Source: JAGNHS01 sp964609695
GTDB lineage: Bacteria > Bdellovibrionota > UBA2428
Direction of reading: 5' to 3'
Assembly (NCBI GenBank): GCA_964609695.1
Contig: CAZSSP010000002.1
Location: 157,660-221,659 of the forward strand
DNA: 64,000 bases
A program made the position numbers and the translations under genes. The first letter of the stretch is position 1; every line of letters begins with the position of its first letter. Positions 60,195 through 64,000 of this stretch are shown piece after piece. The notes beneath the pieces were generated by a model, which saw only the letters and a list, made by a program, of their open reading frames with translations, made no database searches and was not told where the DNA came from.

Positions 60195-61406
60195 ATGAAT
60201 CTCACGAGAAAACTCTCATTACTTTTTCTTATGGTTTTCAATCCCGTTTGTGTTTTGGGTGACGAGCTTATGTTTGAGGGAAGCTTTTCACCAAAGCTCA
60301 TGCCGATTTATCAGGTTTTATCCGACGTGTGGACTGCACAGATTAATTTCGGCTTTTTTTCATTACTTTTTTCCGAACCCAAAGATCTCCGAGAAAGCAC
60401 ATTGTATAAGGGTGTACGTGATTATGAAAAACTTTTTGAGAACGAACCCATAAAAGTTTTGTTAAAATCTAGCGGGATTAGTGGCGACCTCAGGGGATTT
60501 GTGTTGGATGCAACGTTAACAAGCAGATCCTTTACAAAGATTTTATCGAGCCAAAAGGATTTTATTAAAGTCAGGCTTTTTACTAAAGCTTCAGGTTGCG
60601 ATAATGACTCCCACAAGGGTTCTGTATCTACTGCTAATGCTAGCGCCGATGAGCTCATTAAAATTTTAAGGCAAACGAAATACACGAGTGAGCTGCCTTT
60701 TCAATGTGATTTTGAAGTTACTCAAGTGTTACTGGGCGACATGGCTTCTCTGCTCGTATCTTCTAGAGCTATGGAATTGATGTTTAATAATTTTAGCCAG
60801 CCACTAACTTCAAATGTCTTTAGCTTTAGAAAGAGCAAAGCTTCATTTGAAAGCTGGTACTCGCAAAAAAATAACGTTTACTGCAAGGCGAATACTCAAG
60901 GAGAGGGAACTCTCAAAGTTTCACTGTTCATCGATTCCACTCTACTTATTGAAAGTAACACTTCTATTTCATTTGATTTTATTGAGGAAGACGAAGGAGA
61001 AGAAGATAAATCGATGAATAGATCTTTTAGCATGAAGCTAAACCAAAAGAGCCCGAAGATGGAGCTAGATGCAATTTCTGAGCGAGAGGCATATTCTGCC
61101 GTCAAAGATTTAATCTCTTTAATAGATGGATATCGACAAACTCTTGTAACATCATATGCTCTAGCCCCTGCTAAAAGAGCAGCTTTTGCGAAGATCAAAT
61201 TAGACTCAATAAAGAGCCCACTTCGGAAAGCGCATGATGATTTCATTTTAAAAGTTGATGCTTTCTCTCCTTTGAAACGAATAATTGTTCTCAACAAGAT
61301 AAATCGAGCTATCGAGGAACTTTCTCTAGCAGAGTTAAAACTTGAAGTTATCGAATCTCCCGAGGACGGAATCTCCTCTTTAGATATTCAACATCACTTA
61401 AGGTGA
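60195..61406 (+). CDS. Exported protein of unknown function, paralogue of the 61435 product
   Basis: 403 residues; GGAG lies 8-9 nt before the ATG. Signal peptide (LSLLFLMVFNPVCVLG). The domain starts with FSPKLMPIYQVLSDVWTAQINFGFFSLL. It has two cysteines in like positions to the paralogue (SGCDND and FQCDFEV), an acidic loop (IEEDEGEEDKS, ~275), and a C-terminal helical part with YALAPAKRAAFAKIKLDSI and VIESPEDGISSLDI. No known family. It follows the coupled pair by 11 nt and is probably in the same operon. Confidence 0.65.
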   Translation: MNLTRKLSLLFLMVFNPVCVLGDELMFEGSFSPKLMPIYQVLSDVWTAQINFGFFSLLFSEPKDLRESTLYKGVRDYEKLFENEPIKVLLKSSGISGDLRGFVLDATLTSRSFTKILSSQKDFIKVRLFTKASGCDNDSHKGSVSTANASADELIKILRQTKYTSELPFQCDFEVTQVLLGDMASLLVSSRAMELMFNNFSQPLTSNVFSFRKSKASFESWYSQKNNVYCKANTQGEGTLKVSLFIDSTLLIESNTSISFDFIEEDEGEEDKSMNRSFSMKLNQKSPKMELDAISEREAYSAVKDLISLIDGYRQTLVTSYALAPAKRAAFAKIKLDSIKSPLRKAHDDFILKVDAFSPLKRIIVLNKINRAIEELSLAELKLEVIESPEDGISSLDIQHHLR

Positions 61407-61434
61407 GCTTGGTGAAGAAAGGTGCAAAGTATAA

Positions 61435-62661
61435 ATGAAATCTTTATTCCATTTGAATTTAAGTAAGTTATTCGGAGTGTTTTTCTCCCTTCAGGCTAGT
61501 TTCTCTTTAAGTGCGGATGAGTCTCTATACATAGGCAATCTAAGTCCTCAGACTATGCCCATCTACCAAGCTGAGTTTCAAGATTTATGGGCCGCGCAAC
61601 TCAATTTCGCTTTATTTTCTTTGCTTTATTCAGAAACAAAAGAACCTTTACGTTTCCACGAACAACCAAGTTTTTTAGTTGAGTTGGCAAATGAGTTTCG
61701 AAAGGATCCCATCCAAGTTGAAGCAAGAATTGTTTCATTGAGCGATGACCTTCAGGGTTTTAACTTTGATTTTTTTTACAGATCCAAGATTTTCAAGAAG
61801 ATTCTTATTAGTCAAAATGACACTTTGAGATTGAGAGTTTTCACTAAAATCGTAGGATGTGATCAGGAACTTAATCAGAATTCCAAATCTGGCCATGAAC
61901 TCGAATCGACAACTGAGGCTCTGGTTAAATTACTCAGTGAAAAAAGTTATTCAGCAAATCAGCCATTTAGGTGTGATTTCAATGTAAGGCAAGTGCTGAT
62001 TAATGACGGGGCTAGCGCTAATTCAAGCACTCCCGCTTTGGATATTATTTTCAACAATAAAGGAAAGAGCCTTGTTTCAAATGTCTTTGATTTTGAATTA
62101 AAGGAAAAGCCTGTTTTCACTTCATACGGCGGAAATGTAAAAGTGAACTCTATAGGTCGTGGCCAGGTAGTCCTTTCGGTCTTTAATGACTTTTCAATCG
62201 CCGTACATTCTACAACTGACAGTTTTGTGTACTGGGTGGGTTCTAGTGCAGAAGAAGACGAAGAGAGAGCCATTAATTTCTTTTCATTCAAATTGTTTGC
62301 AGAAACAAAGTCGCGAACTTTGAATTCTGTCGGAGTCGATAAAATATTCTCTACTTCAACACGATTGGTTGAACTCATTGATGAATACAGGAAAGTAGTA
62401 CTGGCTTCTTACGCGCTAGATCCCGGGCATCGGGCTGCATTTGCAAGAGCAAAACTTGATGAATTAAGGGCTCCGATACAGAGCGAGGCCACAAAGTTCA
62501 GAGGGCTAGTTCCAGACATGGATTTTGTTTCTCGACTAATGAATATGAAAACTATCGGTAGAGCCATCGACGAGTTGTCGAACTTAGAAGCAAGGCTTAA
62601 TCTAATAGAGTCACCGCTCGAGGGTATCAGTTCGTTGAATCTGGAAAAATACATTGAATGA
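61435..62661 (+). CDS. Exported protein of unknown function, paralogue of the 60195 product
   Basis: 408 residues. Signal peptide (LFGVFFSLQASFSLSA). It mirrors the preceding protein along its full length: LSPQTMPIYQAEFQDLWAAQLNFALFSLL, VGCDQE, FRCDFNVRQVL, an acidic loop SSAEEDEERA, YALDPGHRAAFARAKLDEL, IGRAIDELS and LIESPLEGISSLNL. The pair clearly arose by tandem duplication and has diverged strongly. GAAAGG precedes the ATG. Function unknown. Confidence 0.65.
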   Translation: MKSLFHLNLSKLFGVFFSLQASFSLSADESLYIGNLSPQTMPIYQAEFQDLWAAQLNFALFSLLYSETKEPLRFHEQPSFLVELANEFRKDPIQVEARIVSLSDDLQGFNFDFFYRSKIFKKILISQNDTLRLRVFTKIVGCDQELNQNSKSGHELESTTEALVKLLSEKSYSANQPFRCDFNVRQVLINDGASANSSTPALDIIFNNKGKSLVSNVFDFELKEKPVFTSYGGNVKVNSIGRGQVVLSVFNDFSIAVHSTTDSFVYWVGSSAEEDEERAINFFSFKLFAETKSRTLNSVGVDKIFSTSTRLVELIDEYRKVVLASYALDPGHRAAFARAKLDELRAPIQSEATKFRGLVPDMDFVSRLMNMKTIGRAIDELSNLEARLNLIESPLEGISSLNLEKYIE

Positions 62662-62735
62662 TTTTGGTTTCCAAACAAAGCAGTCAATGTGTCTTAGGGT
62701 CAATATTCAATTATAGACTCATAAAAAAGATGCGT

Positions 62736-62764
62736 TGACGCATTGCGTCCAATCAGCTATAAAG
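62736..62764 (+). promoter_or_regulatory. Strong sigma70-type promoter for the 62775 lipoprotein gene
   Basis: -35 TTGACG (62736-62741), 17-bp spacer, -10 TATAAA (62759-62764), then 10 nt to the ATG at 62775. The leader would be only ~4 nt. This separates the lipoprotein gene from the upstream cluster. Confidence 0.6.
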
Positions 62765-62774
62765 CACCTCTACT

Positions 62775-63839
62775 ATGAAAAGTATCGTTTTCTTATGTGC
62801 TTCTATTTTTCTTTTAGTATCTTGCGAACGCCCTAAAGAGCCCCAAAATAACTTCATCGAAATTAATTTTCATAGCTTCGATAAAGCCTTCTGGAATGAG
62901 GCGCCTGAGAAGGTCTCTTTTAGCTTAAGTGTAGGAAATAATCTTGAATATAAAAGCCCGAAATTCACAATACTAAGAACATCCGAAGAAGTTTATCAAA
63001 ACACGTCTCAAATAGCTTGGAAGTTGAATTATTTGGATCTTGAAAAATTAGGACAAAATCTAAAATTTAAAATTTTCACTAATGACATCGATCCTAGTTT
63101 TTTAAGTATTTTAGATAGAGAACTCGCTAATAAGATTATCGACTTTGAAAGCATTCCGATTTCTGCGCCAGTCATAATCACCCTTCAAGACAATCCAAGC
63201 GCAACACGATCTTTTAAAGAAGCAACAGGAGCAAAATTAAAATTTAAAATTCAGAGAAAATTTGTTGAGAACTCTAGTGTCGACATTCCGTCGGCGACAT
63301 CTCTTTGCGGACTTTCCGAAACCTGGTGGACGAGTATTAATTCAAAAAAACTTGCATCATACGAAGAATATCGAGAATATTATTTTGTTTCAAAAATGCT
63401 CGTAGAACAAAGCTTTGGTAAAGGAACATTCAGAGCTCAGGACGTCGTGGGAAAGAAAACTAAGGCTGAACTCGCGGATTTAAGAAATAAAATTCAAAAG
63501 TATGTTAAACAAAAAATTAGACGACAAATTAAGTTAAAAATTTTAGCCTCCTTAAATAATAAAATTGAGGATTACGACTCCAGTAAAGCTGAACTTTTTT
63601 GGGACTATATGAATCACGATAGCAGCACTTCAGTTTTTACAAAGTATGTTGTTAAGAGCAGTAGCAAAACTCTGAATAATTTGATGTTTAATGCATCGGA
63701 AAGCAAGGCGGGCACTTTTGTAAAAAGCATTATTGAAAATGAAATTGCTCAAGACCAAGTTGAGCTCGATACTTTTTACAACGAGTCCAAGCTAGCGTTA
63801 AATAAAGGTCTTGAAATACCTGCTTCCATTAAAGACTAA
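62775..63839 (+). CDS. Lipoprotein of unknown function
   Basis: 354 residues. Signal peptide with lipobox (LLVSC, Cys17). The mature N-terminal ~170 residues look beta-rich. The C-terminal half is helical and basic (LRNKIQKYVKQKIRRQIKLKILASL) with SLCGLSETWWTS in between. No family recognised. It follows the paralogous exported proteins and has its own promoter. Confidence 0.65.
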   Translation: MKSIVFLCASIFLLVSCERPKEPQNNFIEINFHSFDKAFWNEAPEKVSFSLSVGNNLEYKSPKFTILRTSEEVYQNTSQIAWKLNYLDLEKLGQNLKFKIFTNDIDPSFLSILDRELANKIIDFESIPISAPVIITLQDNPSATRSFKEATGAKLKFKIQRKFVENSSVDIPSATSLCGLSETWWTSINSKKLASYEEYREYYFVSKMLVEQSFGKGTFRAQDVVGKKTKAELADLRNKIQKYVKQKIRRQIKLKILASLNNKIEDYDSSKAELFWDYMNHDSSTSVFTKYVVKSSSKTLNNLMFNASESKAGTFVKSIIENEIAQDQVELDTFYNESKLALNKGLEIPASIKD

Positions 63840-64000
63840 CTAAGTCCTTAAGTCTGGTATAAATGAGTGCCGAGCAAATCTCCCAACAAGACCATTATAA
63901 TCATCTCCATTAGACTCTATCTTAGGATTTAGACTCTAAACTATTAATGGCGGAATCGAAGCCTTTTGAATAATAACAAGATGTTGGATGATGGGGAAGC
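63840..64000. other. Window tail, no assignable gene
   Basis: Last 161 bp. On the minus strand one frame is open from the right edge for about 25 codons to a stop near 63926 and could be the end of a leftward gene. It is too short to tell from chance. Confidence 0.4.

Noticed and set aside
63926..64000. Possible end of a leftward gene entering from the right edge
   Set aside because: Only ~25 codons are visible and more than one frame is open for part of it.
1..64000. Prophage, insertion sequence, restriction or defence system
   Set aside because: No integrase, transposase, capsid, methylase, nuclease cassette or toxin-antitoxin pair was recognised on either strand.

Overview
The window looks like chromosomal DNA of a bacterium from the Bdellovibrionota (Bdellovibrio-like lineages). 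The evidence is indirect: a TIGR02147-family regulator at 58133 (a family concentrated in Bdellovibrio and Fibrobacter relatives), lpxC and a TolC-type protein (a diderm with lipid A), a lone fliL, a bactofilin, and roughly half of the genes encoding exported proteins without recognisable function. Base composition is AT-rich. Two runs of exactly 100 N (37696-37795 and 44095-44194) mark scaffold gaps, so this is a draft or metagenome assembly. No phage, insertion sequence, CRISPR array or rRNA operon was seen.

Layout. 1-9.75 kb: end of a tolC-like gene, an exported glutathione peroxidase, then a leftward group with an Atm1/MsbA-type ABC exporter, an oligopeptide-binding lipoprotein, a large exported zinc metallopeptidase, and DppC/DppB-type permeases. 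A roughly 200-bp hairpin at 7776-7977 lies between the permeases and the peptidase. 9.8-16.3 kb: an FtsB-like divisome protein, pyruvate kinase, FliL, a bactofilin with a membrane partner, and an exported GH1 glycosidase. 16.4-30.3 kb is the conserved core: ruvC-ruvA-ruvB, lpxC-ntrY-ntrX-pyrF (mostly overlapping), an LTA-synthase-like protein, a YajQ protein, a BaiN-type flavoprotein and a GreA/B-like protein.

30.3-36.5 kb: a divergent pair of exported enzymes, an IaaA-type isoaspartyl peptidase and a cyanophycinase-family peptidase, which together look like a cyanophycin or isoaspartyl-peptide degradation unit. Next come an exported transglutaminase-fold protein, an SDR/DUF2867-like protein, and tRNA-Tyr and tRNA-Thr next to rlmB. 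37-53 kb is an accessory, secretome-rich stretch: a collagen-like lipoprotein across an assembly gap, a glutamine-dependent NAD synthetase with a signal peptide, an Arg/Lys/Glu repeat protein, a beta-barrel, a CHAD-like protein, a 952-residue exported protein that begins with a NadD-like domain, a TetR regulator and a TRAFs-binding-like protein. 53-64 kb holds HemN, an NlpC/P60-like protein, a YkgJ cysteine-cluster protein, a trypsin-fold protein that has lost its whole catalytic triad, and a TIGR02147-led cluster of exported proteins including a paralogous pair.

Two themes go beyond single genes. First, about a dozen genes have a sigma70-type -10 hexamer only 6-10 nt (often exactly 8 nt) before the start codon, and most have a recognisable -35 at 17-bp spacing and no Shine-Dalgarno sequence. 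Transcripts would then be leaderless or nearly so. Second, two enzymes homologous to the last steps of NAD synthesis (NadD-like and NadE) both carry signal peptides.
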